Part shown: positions 1 to 9,500 of the stretch, piece after piece
Numbering within the stretch: position 1 is the stretch's first letter
Layout of the letters: every line of letters begins with the position of its first letter
NCBI RefSeq assembly: GCF_015706575.1
Contig: NW_024037052.1
Span: 496,001 to 560,000, forward strand
Reading direction: 5' to 3'
Length of the DNA stretch: 64,000 nucleotides
From: Patiria miniata
Lineage: Eukaryota; Echinodermata; Asteroidea; Valvatida; Asterinidae
Position numbers and translations under genes: made by a program
The notes under the pieces: model-generated
Seen by the model: only the letters and a program-made list of their open reading frames with translations
What the model was told of the DNA's origin: nothing
Databases searched by the model: none

Positions 1-114
1 ACAGTTTTACAGAACTTCCTACATTATTACGCATTTTCAACGAAAAACAAACATCTCTAAGCTGGAAAAAAAAAAAGTAATGAGTCAAATCTTAACGGCT
101 GCGTTTCAAACTTT

Positions 115-162
115 GCAGAATCCATAGACATATAATATATTATATATGTCTATGGCAGAATC
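115..162. repeat. 32-bp palindrome flanked by 8-bp direct repeats
   Basis: A hairpin with 13-bp perfect arms (122-134 and 143-155, CCATAGACATATA) sits between two copies of GCAGAATC (115-122 and 155-162). The layout resembles a tiny palindromic insertion with a target-site duplication. It could also be slippage in an AT-rich repeat. Confidence 0.5.
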
Positions 163-354
163 ATGACCGTGATGACGCGCAGATCACAGGTCACGCAAAA
201 TCCAACCAATCAGAGTGTGAATTCATCAGAGTATCCTAGCGTCCTGTTTGCAGGGCGGGCCGGGGTACAAGCGAGGTACTTACTTTGAACAGCGCCTCCG
301 ATCGTCAGTGGGCCCCCGCCCATTAACCTCTCCCTCTCCATGGGCGTCGCAAAG

Positions 355-490
355 GGGAGGGAGAAAGGGGGAGGCGCTCGCCCCCCCCCCCGGAAAACGA
401 AAAAAAAGGTGGGAAAGGGGAGAAAAAGAAAGGAAAAAGAGGTGCGAAGCCAGATTGCTATTAATTTGATGGGGGGGGGGGGGGGGTACG
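355..490. repeat. Low-complexity G-rich/C-rich tract
   Basis: Purine-rich sequence with a C run near 380-391, A-rich clusters and a 16-bp G run at 471-486. Open frames across it are compositional accidents. Confidence 0.7.
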
Positions 491-620
491 GCAATAATGC
501 TCCCCTGCTCACGATCGGCCAAATGTAAATTGAGATTAAAAAGTTACCGTGAAGACGGATAGTATACGGAAGACGGAGAGTGCCTGCATCAATGGGATAG
601 TACGGAAGACGGAGACGGAG

Positions 621-954
621 AGTGCCACTCAATGAGTGTGAATATTTTTTTTGTACAGCAGCCGCCACTTATTACGCCGCCAGATAATAATGGCGGCCGC
701 CACATAAGTCATAATGCCGCCACATAAGTCATAATGATTTAATTTTTAGTTATTAATTTTATTCACACTTTTTATGTAGCGGCTGCCCACTTATTATCTG
801 GCGGCCGCAACATAACAAAAAGTGTGAATATAATTTTTTTCTGTACGTGTGTAAATATTTTTTTTGTACAGCAGCGCCGCCGCCACTTATTATCTGGCGG
901 CCGCCACAAGTGGCGGCCACTGTACAAAAATATTCACACTCATTGAGTGGCACT
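621..954. mobile_element. Foldback/MITE-like element with ~35-bp TIRs
   Basis: The left end (621-658) starts AGTGCCACTCAATGAGTGTG and ends in GTACAG. The right end (920-954) is its reverse complement apart from the length of the T run. The interior holds repeated, partly inverted GGCGGCCGCCAC and ACTTATTATCTGGCGG words. I see no clean target-site duplication, so the family is unassigned. Confidence 0.65.
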
Positions 955-1090
955 ATCCGTGTTCTGTAAAAATCAGACAATCCCGCTGATGAACTTCGGT
1001 ATATATCCTCGGACTTAACTCGGTTCTTCGTGGGAGCTTATTCGAGGCCGGCCGAAAGTTGTTTGTCCAATCCTACGGTGAATCATTAAA

Positions 1091-1300
1091 GGTTTTGCCC
1101 TGCGCCGACGTATAAACAACGTATAAACACTGTTAGCCTATACTCAGTATGTTTCCTACGAGTGAAAGTTATTGGAAAACATCACTTGGGTGGGGCATGG
1201 GACTCGAACCCACGACTTCGTACTTTCCAGTACGGAGCTTGTGAAATCGGTTGGCTGGTTCTAATCCGATGAACATGTAGCGGCGGTTATGGTACCGCAA
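1091..1300 (-). mobile_element. tRNA-derived SINE, minus orientation
   Basis: On the minus strand this carries a tRNA-like internal promoter (B-box near 1201-1211, plus-strand ACTCGAACCC) followed by a tail that matches the SINE copies at 31444 and 33697 (tail words TTTGCCC, TATAAACACTG, GAGTGAAAGTT). It is a diverged copy and is not a usable tRNA gene. Confidence 0.7.
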
Positions 1301-1329
1301 ATAACTTGACTATTCATGAGATGGAACTT

Positions 1330-1375
1330 GCGTCGGGGTGATGTAAATCAATAGGTTTTGCCCTTCCCCGACCGG
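1330..1375 (-). mobile_element. SINE tail fragment
   Basis: GCGTCGGGGTGATGTAAATC followed by GGTTTTGCCC matches the 3' tail of the minus-strand SINE at 31444-31490. It is cut off by the inverted-repeat cluster that follows. Confidence 0.6.
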
Positions 1376-1630
1376 GGCCGTAAGTCGGACGTCCGACTCC
1401 TCATAGGACCCGACGCCTCATATGAGGCATACAATTCCGCCTCATAGGTCCGACGCCTCATAAGTTCGACGTCGGAAAAACGAAGCGTACTGATGTCGAG
1501 CTTTGAGGGTGTCGTCGGAGCCATGATGAGGCGTCGGACCTATGAGGCGTCGGACTTGGGCCTTTATTTGGTTGGGGGATACCATTTTGTCGGTCTTATG
1601 AGGCGTTGGACTTATGAGCGGACCCCCCCC
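1376..1630. repeat. Inverted cluster of CGACGCCTCATA words
   Basis: A perfect 23-bp inverted repeat (1439-1461 against 1526-1548) is built from two GACGCCTCAT words in each arm. Extra copies of the word lie near 1415-1425 and 1597-1615. The cluster sits between two SINE fragments of opposite orientation and ends in a C run (1623-1636). Confidence 0.7.
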
Positions 1631-1679
1631 CCCCCCACGACCAGCAGTCCCGCAAGCTCGGTGGTTGATTGGTATTAAT

Positions 1680-1792
1680 TTCGTCTGCACTATTGTAAGC
1701 GGGAGGACGACGCGGGTTTGAGTCCCACCCGAGTGATATTTTCCAACTTTCACTCAGGAAGTAACATACTGATTATACAGTGTTAACACGTC
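1680..1792 (+). mobile_element. tRNA-derived SINE fragment, plus orientation
   Basis: It contains a B-box-like GGGTTTGAGTCCCACC, then the SINE body words CCAACTTTCACTCAGG and ACAGTGTT also seen at 31740-31790. The A-box side is missing, so it is 5'-truncated. Confidence 0.65.
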
Positions 1793-2419
1793 CTCGAAGA
1801 GCAACGGACCCTATATTGGTCACCCTGACCCAACCCGTTGTGTTTGGGGTGGGGTGGGGCTAAAATTGTGGATTTTATATTACTTTAGACATCTCGTTTT
1901 CACTTGCAAAAAGCAATTGGTATTGTAAGTTTTTGTTTTAGATGCAGGAAAAGGTTTATAATCTACGAACAAAGAGTTATTTTTGTTTGAATAGTTTCTT
2001 ATGTGTTAGGTCTAACTTGCACCAAAATAATGCGCGGACTAACTGTACTAGCGCGAGTTACCGTAACGAAAATTACCGAAATATATCCGTCTAGATATTT
2101 GATTGCTCTATTTTCATTTTAATATTTTGATATGGTAGCATACTACTATAGTGACCTACACCCTAACGATGTAAGGGCATGACTATTAGGACATTTCCAA
2201 ATGCATTGGTATTTAAATTCATGTTTGATATGCCATAAAACGCCATATCGATAATAATCGTATTGCTAAACCAACAGAAATTAAGGTAGTGTAGTCACTT
2301 AACTTTTAGGGATCTTCTGTGAGGAAAAAAACACCCTAAATGCTTTGATTTTATAGAATAACAGCACAGAGTTGACAGAAGACACCGTTATTGTGGCATG
2401 GCTGCGCCGTTTCCGAACT
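1793..2419. other. No gene seen
   Basis: AT-rich sequence without a splice-bounded open frame or a repeat I can define. Confidence 0.5.
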
Positions 2420-2443
2420 TGATCTCCATAATTATGGAGATCA
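2420..2443. repeat. Perfect 24-bp palindrome
   Basis: Twelve bases starting TGATCTCCATAA are followed at once by their exact reverse complement, with no loop. No terminal repeats or target duplication are evident around it. Confidence 0.8.
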
Positions 2444-3085
2444 CTGGTTCCGAAAGACCTGAAAAAAACAGCCTGCGAAGAGCGCCCCCTTTGTCCTATC
2501 GTCGACAGACAGGAAAAAGTGGCCCCCAGACGACTTGTTTTGCAATCCTTACTTCGCATATCGGCACCTCTCGGCACCTGTCTAAACTTTAATAAGATAA
2601 GCGCAAAATTTTAAACGGAAGTGCGCGCCCTAAAGTCACCGGTTAAACATGTCTGCTAAGAACATTTTACCACAGAGCAGGTAGGATACATTTCCTAAGA
2701 TTAGAATAAGATGTGTAAATACTTCTGAACCACTTTTTAGAAATGTTAAATTCCACACTTTTAGATGTCTAGTTAGGAAAGAATGTTGCAAGTTACAACC
2801 TGACGCCACTTCGCGCGATTGTGTAGGCCTATGGAGGAGACTGGCCGACTGGAAATTCGGCGATCGTGTAGTGGAGGGCCCCTGTTTGTTTTGATCAAAT
2901 TAGAGTCAAAAATGTTTTTCATTGCTAAAAAATCACCTTTACAATCAAAAGAAGACTTTTGGGAGTAATTGCAGAATACCCCGCCACTCGGGAAATATAC
3001 ACCCCTAAAATCACTGGCTACGAGGTTGGAATCACTGCAAAAGAAACAATTCAAGTCCATTGCCAGCTACGCGGATACTGAGTGG

Positions 3086-3343
3086 GGTAATCCTTACTTT
3101 TAGGACCCACCCGTTCTATATATATAGGAGGGAAAGACTCACCAAAACAGTTGACTAAATGACACTCAAAATTGACATTCTGATACTTCTTGGCACATCT
3201 GAACATTGGCAATGACACCTTCTTGACTTCTAAAGACTGCTTTAGCCTGCAAAAGTCACTTTGGTACTGGACAGACATCTGCAAAAGTCAGTTTTGAAAC
3301 AGAACTCGTAAAAAATAGAGGTGTCCTAAAAGTAAGGATTACC
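3086..3343. mobile_element. 258-bp MITE with 21-bp TIRs and 8-bp TSD
   Basis: The TIRs at 3086-3106 (GGTAATCCTTACTTTTAGG...) and 3323-3343 are perfect over 21 bp. The same octamer CTGAGTGG flanks both sides (3078-3085, 3344-3351), which is a clean 8-bp target-site duplication. Eight-bp duplications are typical of hAT-like and some other cut-and-paste superfamilies; the TIR alone does not settle which. A longer relative in the opposite orientation is at 62856-63287, so this copy looks like an internal-deletion derivative. Confidence 0.85.
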
Positions 3344-3362
3344 CTGAGTGGGGTCCATTATT

Positions 3363-3580
3363 TGAGAATGAAGCAACACAAAATGAATGAGAGTTGCTGA
3401 ACAAAATTCTAAGTCCAAACCAACCACCCTGTTGGCGGCTACGAGGCTACGGAGTGGGAGTCCCCTTGAATATGCTTGAGAACGAAGCAACAAAAAGGAA
3501 TGGGAGTTGCTGAAAAAATTCTAAGTCCAAACCAACTACCCTGTTGGTGGCTACGCGGGTCACAAAGTGGGAGTGCAATG
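3363..3580 (+). repeat. Two direct copies of a ~115-bp repeat
   Basis: Copies starting near 3363 and 3477 share TGAGAA(T/C)GAAGCAACA, GAGTTGCTGAA, TTCTAAGTCCAAACCAAC and CCCTGTTGG. They are moderately diverged and lie inside the 2967-3718 element. Confidence 0.7.
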
Positions 3581-4079
3581 GACTCCGCCCTGGAGCAATG
3601 ACGCATACTCGGCATAGTACATACAAGTAGCGCTGAGAATGTTTATTGAGGTCAATCAGCCGTGACCTCGTAGCCGGCTACGAGGTGGATAGATCGAGTG
3701 GCGGGGTATTCTGCAATTGTGCCGACTTTTTGGGTAGACAGTCATATTTGAATGAATGTATTTGGTACTTTTGGTAGGCTACTCACAAATTTACTACTCA
3801 GATGGACCGTCATGACCGTGAGTGCATATAAAACGTGCAAAATTACTACTGACGTTTTTACTTTCACCATTAGGCAGGCTAATTAATGCCACACAACACA
3901 TACATTAAAATGATATAGGTGCAAGCATGTCACCTGCGAAATTTGAGACCTTAAATCCAATTTTAAGGCAAGTTTTTGGCAGTTCAAAAACCATGCATCA
4001 ACGTCAATCCCCATGCTCTGGAAATGTGTGTTTGATTCCCAATGTATTCTGGGTAGGTGTATGGAATGTCAGACAAGTC

Positions 4080-4579
4080 NNNNNNNNNNNNNNNNNNNNN
4101 NNNNNNNNNNNNNNNNNNNNNNNNNNNNNNNNNNNNNNNNNNNNNNNNNNNNNNNNNNNNNNNNNNNNNNNNNNNNNNNNNNNNNNNNNNNNNNNNNNNN
4201 NNNNNNNNNNNNNNNNNNNNNNNNNNNNNNNNNNNNNNNNNNNNNNNNNNNNNNNNNNNNNNNNNNNNNNNNNNNNNNNNNNNNNNNNNNNNNNNNNNNN
4301 NNNNNNNNNNNNNNNNNNNNNNNNNNNNNNNNNNNNNNNNNNNNNNNNNNNNNNNNNNNNNNNNNNNNNNNNNNNNNNNNNNNNNNNNNNNNNNNNNNNN
4401 NNNNNNNNNNNNNNNNNNNNNNNNNNNNNNNNNNNNNNNNNNNNNNNNNNNNNNNNNNNNNNNNNNNNNNNNNNNNNNNNNNNNNNNNNNNNNNNNNNNN
4501 NNNNNNNNNNNNNNNNNNNNNNNNNNNNNNNNNNNNNNNNNNNNNNNNNNNNNNNNNNNNNNNNNNNNNNNNNNNNNNN
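4080..4579. other. Assembly gap, 500 N
   Basis: Exactly 500 N, the same size as the second gap, so a placeholder of unknown true length. The right flank begins inside a 762-bp repeat unit, so array copies are probably missing here. Confidence 0.99.
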
Positions 4580-6222
4580 TGTGTTCACCCCTTGTTTCAG
4601 TTCCGTTCGTCTTCGTTTAATGTTCAAAGATGCAGAGTTTTGACATTTCACAACACTTTTTGTTTCTTCCCTGTTTCTTTTTCTGTGTGTGCAGATTGAA
4701 GATGAAGGGCACAGAAGTAAGGTCGTCCAAGTGCAGCATTCATCTCCCACAGGTAAATGAGTAATGTTTCTCCTTGCAAAACGTCTCTGTTTGATGCGCT
4801 TCCTTGCATTTGAATGGGCTTGCTGGATTTTAACGTGGAGGTAGACCTTGGGGTATATCTTTGGAGTTTGAGATGGCAAGTTGGACATACAGTACTTGTT
4901 GATAAAATGGAAATGTATTGGAGGTTTGATGACAGGACGTGATGTCAGAAAATTTTGGATATTGAATTTACAATGTATACTTGCTCTTTTTTTCTGCCAC
5001 AGGGAGCTTTTGAATGCTGCGAAGAGAGAAGACGCCGGTTTTCATCGAAGTTTTTGTTAAGTAACTGTAACCTTTTTTCCGTGTGACGTCTATCGGGGAG
5101 GGAAGGGGGGGGGGGGGGTAAGGGGGAGGTGAAACTTGTGTCACCGGCGGTGGAAGCTACCCTGCCTGGGTTCTTTGGTCTGAAATTGGGATCATATCTC
5201 CAGCTTGGGATGGAGATATGTCCTTCTTGCAGGTCTTTAGCCCCAGGACGGACCGTTGTGAAAGTGTGTGTGGTGGGTTGCCGGCTGTTTTGTTGCGTTC
5301 TGTTCATGTCTGTCTGTTTCGTCTCCCTATTTGTCCGGGCCCACTGTGTTCACCCCTTGTTTCAGTTCCGTTCGTCTTCGTTGAATGTTCAAAGATGCAG
5401 AGTTTTGACATTTCACTAACACTTTTTGTTTCTTCCCAGTTTTCTCTTTTCTGTGTGTGCAGATTGAAGATGAAGGGCACAGAAGTAAGGTCGTCCAAGT
5501 GCAGCATTCATCTCCCACAGGTAAATGAGTAATGTTTCTCCTTGCAAAACGTCTCTGTTTTGATGCGCTTCCTTGCATTTGAATGGGCTTGCTGGATTTT
5601 AACGTGGAGGTAGACCTTGGGTATATCTTTGGAGTTTGAGATGGCAAGTTGGACATACAGTACTTGTTGATAAAATGGAAATGTATTGGAGGTTTGATGA
5701 CAGGACGTGATGTCAGAAATTTGGATATTGAATTTACAATGTATACTTGCTCTTTTTTTCTGCCACAGGGAGCTTTTGAATGCTGCGAAGAGAGAAGACG
5801 CCGGTTTTCATCGAAGTTTTTGTTAAGTAACTGTAACCTTTTTTCCGTGTGACGTCTATCGGGGAGGGAAGGGGGGGGGGTAAGGGGGAGGTGAAACTTG
5901 TGTCACCGGCGGTGGAAGCTACCCCTGCCTGGGTCTTTGGTCTGAAATTGGGATCATATCTCCAGCTTGGGATGGAGATATGTCCTCTTTGCAGGTCTTA
6001 GCCCCAGGACGACCGTTGTGAAAGTGTGTGTGGTGGGTTGCCGGCTGTTTTGTTGCGTTCTGTTCATGTCTGTCTGTTTCGTCTCCCTATTTGTCCGGGC
6101 CCACTGTGTTCACCCCTTGTTTCAGTTCCGTTCGTCTTCGTTGAATGTTCAAAGATGCAGAGTTTTGACATTTCACTAACACTTTTTGTTTCTTCCCAGT
6201 TTTCTCTTTTCTGTGTGTGCAG

Positions 6223-6280
6223 ATTGAAGATGAAGGGCACAGAAGTAAGGTCGTCCAAGTGCAGCATTCATCTCCCACAG
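6223..6280 (+). CDS. Candidate repeated exon A (one of 19 copies)
   Basis: A pyrimidine tract and TGTGTGCAG precede it and CACAG|GTAAATGAG follows, so both splice sites look strong. At 58 nt it is open in two frames: IEDEGHRSKVVQVQHSSPT (enters phase 0, leaves phase 1) and LKMKGTEVRSSKCSIHLPQ (enters phase 2, leaves phase 0). The second joins in frame to candidate exon B and to the terminal exon at 19615. Because 58 is 3n+1, including several copies in a row would shift the frame. The diverged inverted copy at 61647-61703 is 57 nt. I recognise no domain, and whether it is expressed is unknown. Confidence 0.4.
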
Positions 6281-6530
6281 GTAAATGAGTAATGTTTCTC
6301 CTTGCAAAACGTCTCTGTTTTGATGCGCTTCCTTGCATTTGAATGGGCTTGCTGGATTTTAACGTGGAGGTAGACCTTGGGGTATATCTTTGGAGTTTGA
6401 GATGGCAAGTTGGACATACAGTACTTGTTGATAAAATGGAAATGTATTGGAGGTTTGATGACAGGACGTGATGTCAGAAAATTTGGATATTGAATTTACA
6501 ATGTATACTTGCTCTTTTTTTCTGCCACAG

Positions 6531-6588
6531 GGAGCTTTTGAATGCTGCGAAGAGAGAAGACGCCGGTTTTCATCGAAGTTTTTGTTAA
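6531..6588 (+). CDS. Candidate repeated exon B (one per unit)
   Basis: It follows TTTTTTTCTGCCACAG and ends at GTTAA|GTAACTG, a weaker donor. Read in phase 0 it gives GAFECCEERRRRFSSKFLL, a short basic, Cys-containing peptide that continues in frame from the LKMKG reading of exon A. It is unchanged in nearly every unit, but array homogenisation alone would give that, so conservation is not evidence of coding. Confidence 0.3.
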
Positions 6589-9500
6589 GTAACTGTAACC
6601 TTTTTTCCGTGTGACGTCTATCGGGGAGGGAAGGGGGGGGGGTAAGGGGGAGGTGAAACTTGTGTCACCGGCGGTGGAAGCTACCCCTGCCTGGGTCTTT
6701 GGTCTGAAATTGGGATCATATCTCCAGCTTGGGATGGAGATATGTCCTCTTTGCAGGTCTTAGCCCCAGGACGACCGTTGTGAAAGTGTGTGTGGTGGGT
6801 TGCCGGCTGTTTTGTTGCGTTCTGTTCATGTCTGTCTGTTTCGTCTCCCTATTTGTCCGGGCCCACTGTGTTCACCCCTTGTTTCAGTTCCGTTCGTCTT
6901 CGTTGAATGTTCAAAGATGCAGAGTTTTGACATTTCACTAACACTTTTTGTTTCTTCCCAGTTTTCTCTTTTCTGTGTGTGCAGATTGAAGATGAAGGGC
7001 ACAGAAGTAAGGTCGTCCAAGTGCAGCATTCATCTCCCACAGGTAAATGAGTAATGTTTCTCCTTGCAAAACGTCTCTGTTTTGATGCGCTTCCTTGCAT
7101 TTGAATGGGCTTGCTGGATTTTAACGTGGAGGTAGACCTTGGGGTATATCTTTGGAGTTTGAGATGGCAAGTTGGACATACAGTACTTGTTGATAAAATG
7201 GAAATGTATTGGAGGTTTGATGACAGGACGTGATGTCAGAAAATTTGGATATTGAATTTACAATGTATACTTGCTCTTTTTTTCTGCCACAGGGAGCTTT
7301 TGAATGCTGCGAAGAGAGAAGACGCCGGTTTTCATCGAAGTTTTTGTTAAGTAACTGTAACCTTTTTTCCGTGTGACGTCTATCGGGGAGGGAAGGGGGG
7401 GGGGTAAGGGGGAGGTGAAACTTGTGTCACCGGCGGTGGAAGCTACCCCTGCCTGGGTCTTTGGTCTGAAATTGGGATCATATCTCCAGCTTGGGATGGA
7501 GATATGTCCTCTTTGCAGGTCTTAGCCCCAGGACGACCGTTGTGAAAGTGTGTGTGGTGGGTTGCCGGCTGTTTTGTTGCGTTCTGTTCATGTCTGTCTG
7601 TTTCGTCTCCCTATTTGTCCGGGCCCACTGTGTTCACCCCTTGTTTCAGTTCCGTTCGTCTTCGTTGAATGTTCAAAGATGCAGAGTTTTGACATTTCAC
7701 TAACACTTTTTGTTTCTTCCCAGTTTTCTCTTTTCTGTGTGTGCAGATTGAAGATGAAGGGCACAGAAGTAAGGTCGTCCAAGTGCAGCATTCATCTCCC
7801 ACAGGTAAATGAGTAATGTTTCTCCTTGCAAAACGTCTCTGTTTTGATGCGCTTCCTTGCATTTGAATGGGCTTGCTGGATTTTAACGTGGAGGTAGACC
7901 TTGGGGTATATCTTTGGAGTTTGAGATGGCAAGTTGGACATACAGTACTTGTTGATAAAATGGAAATGTATTGGAGGTTTGATGACAGGACGTGATGTCA
8001 GAAAATTTGGATATTGAATTTACAATGTATACTTGCTCTTTTTTTCTGCCACAGGGAGCTTTTGAATGCTGCGAAGAGAGAAGACGCCGGTTTTCATCGA
8101 AGTTTTTGTTAAGTAACTGTAACCTTTTTTCCGTGTGACGTCTATCGGGAGGGAAGGGGGGGGGGGTAAGGGGGAGGTGAAACTTGTGTCACCGGCGGTG
8201 GAAGCTACCCCTGCCTGGGTCTTTGGTCTGAAATTGGGATCATATCTCCAGCTTGGGATGGAGATATGTCCTCTTTGCAGGTCTTAGCCCCAGGACGACC
8301 GTTGTGAAAGTGTGTGTGGTGGGTTGCCGGCTGTTTTGTTGCGTTCTGTTCATGTCTGTCTGTTTCGTCTCCCTATTTGTCCGGGCCCACTGTGTTCACC
8401 CCTTGTTTCAGTTCCGTTCGTCTTCGTTGAATGTTCAAAGATGCAGAGTTTTGACATTTCACTAACACTTTTTGTTTCTTCCCAGTTTTCTCTTTTCTGT
8501 GTGTGCAGATTGAAGATGAAGGGCACAGAAGTAAGGTCGTCCAAGTGCAGCATTCATCTCCCACAGGTAAATGAGTAATGTTTCTCCTTGCAAAACGTCT
8601 CTGTTTTGATGCGCTTCCTTGCATTTGAATGGGCTTGCTGGATTTTAACGTGGAGGTAGACCTTGGGGTATATCTTTGGAGTTTGAGATGGCAAGTTGGA
8701 CATACAGTACTTGTTGATAAAATGGAAATGTATTGGAGGTTTGATGACAGGACGTGATGTCAGAAAATTGGATATTGAATTTACAATGTATACTTGCTCT
8801 TTTTTTCTGCCACAGGGAGCTTTTGAATGCTGCGAAGAGAGAAGACGCCGGTTTTCATCGAAGTTTTTGTTAAGTAACTGTAACCTTTTTTCCGTGTGAC
8901 GTCTATCGGGGAGGGAAGGGGGGGGGTAAGGGGGAGGTGAAACTTGTGTCACCGGCGGTGGAAGCTACCCCTGCCTGGGTCTTTGGTCTGAAATTGGGAT
9001 CATATCTCCAGCTTGGGATGGAGATATGTCCTCTTTGCAGGTCTTAGCCCCAGGACGACCGTTGTGAAAGTGTGTGTGGTGGGTTGCCGGCTGTTTTGTT
9101 GCGTTCTGTTCATGTCTGTCTGTTTCGTCTCCCTATTTGTCCGGGCCCACTGTGTTCACCCCTTGTTTCAGTTCCGTTCGTCTTCGTTGAATGTTCAAAG
9201 ATGCAGAGTTTTGACATTTCACTAACACTTTTTGTTTCTTCCCAGTTTTCTCTTTTCTGTGTGTGCAGATTGAAGATGAAGGGCACAGAAGTAAGGTCGT
9301 CCAAGTGCAGCATTCATCTCCCACAGGTAAATGAGTAATGTTTCTCCTTGCAAAACGTCTCTGTTTTGATGCGCTTCCTTGCATTTGAATGGGCTTGCTG
9401 GATTTTAACGTGGAGGTAGACCTTGGGGTATATCTTTGGAGTTTGAGATGGCAAGTTGGACATACAGTACTTGTTGATAAAATGGAAATGTATTGGAGGT

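Larger units (their letters stand above)
2967..3718. mobile_element. TIR element carrying a nested MITE
   Basis: A perfect 24-bp inverted repeat bounds the segment: 2967-2990 (AATTGCAGAATACCCC...) and 3695-3718. Inside lie a second, complete MITE (3086-3343), a ~115-bp direct repeat (3363-3580) and a 22-bp perfect palindrome (3665-3686, starting ACCTCGTAGCC). No transposase is visible and I could not define a target duplication. A non-autonomous element is the best reading. Confidence 0.6.

Noticed and set aside
210..668. 152-residue minus-strand frame, Pro- and Phe-rich
   Set aside because: It spans the G-rich/C-rich low-complexity tract and the foldback end, with no gene signals.
4004..4888. 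Open frames running through the N gaps (also 60817-61850)
   Set aside because: They are artefacts of unknown bases lacking stop codons.
5967..6179. 70-88-residue open frames repeated in every 762-bp unit (MGWRYVLF..., MCGGLPAV...)
   Set aside because: They read through predicted introns and owe their conservation to array homogenisation. Only the splice-bounded segments were kept as candidates.
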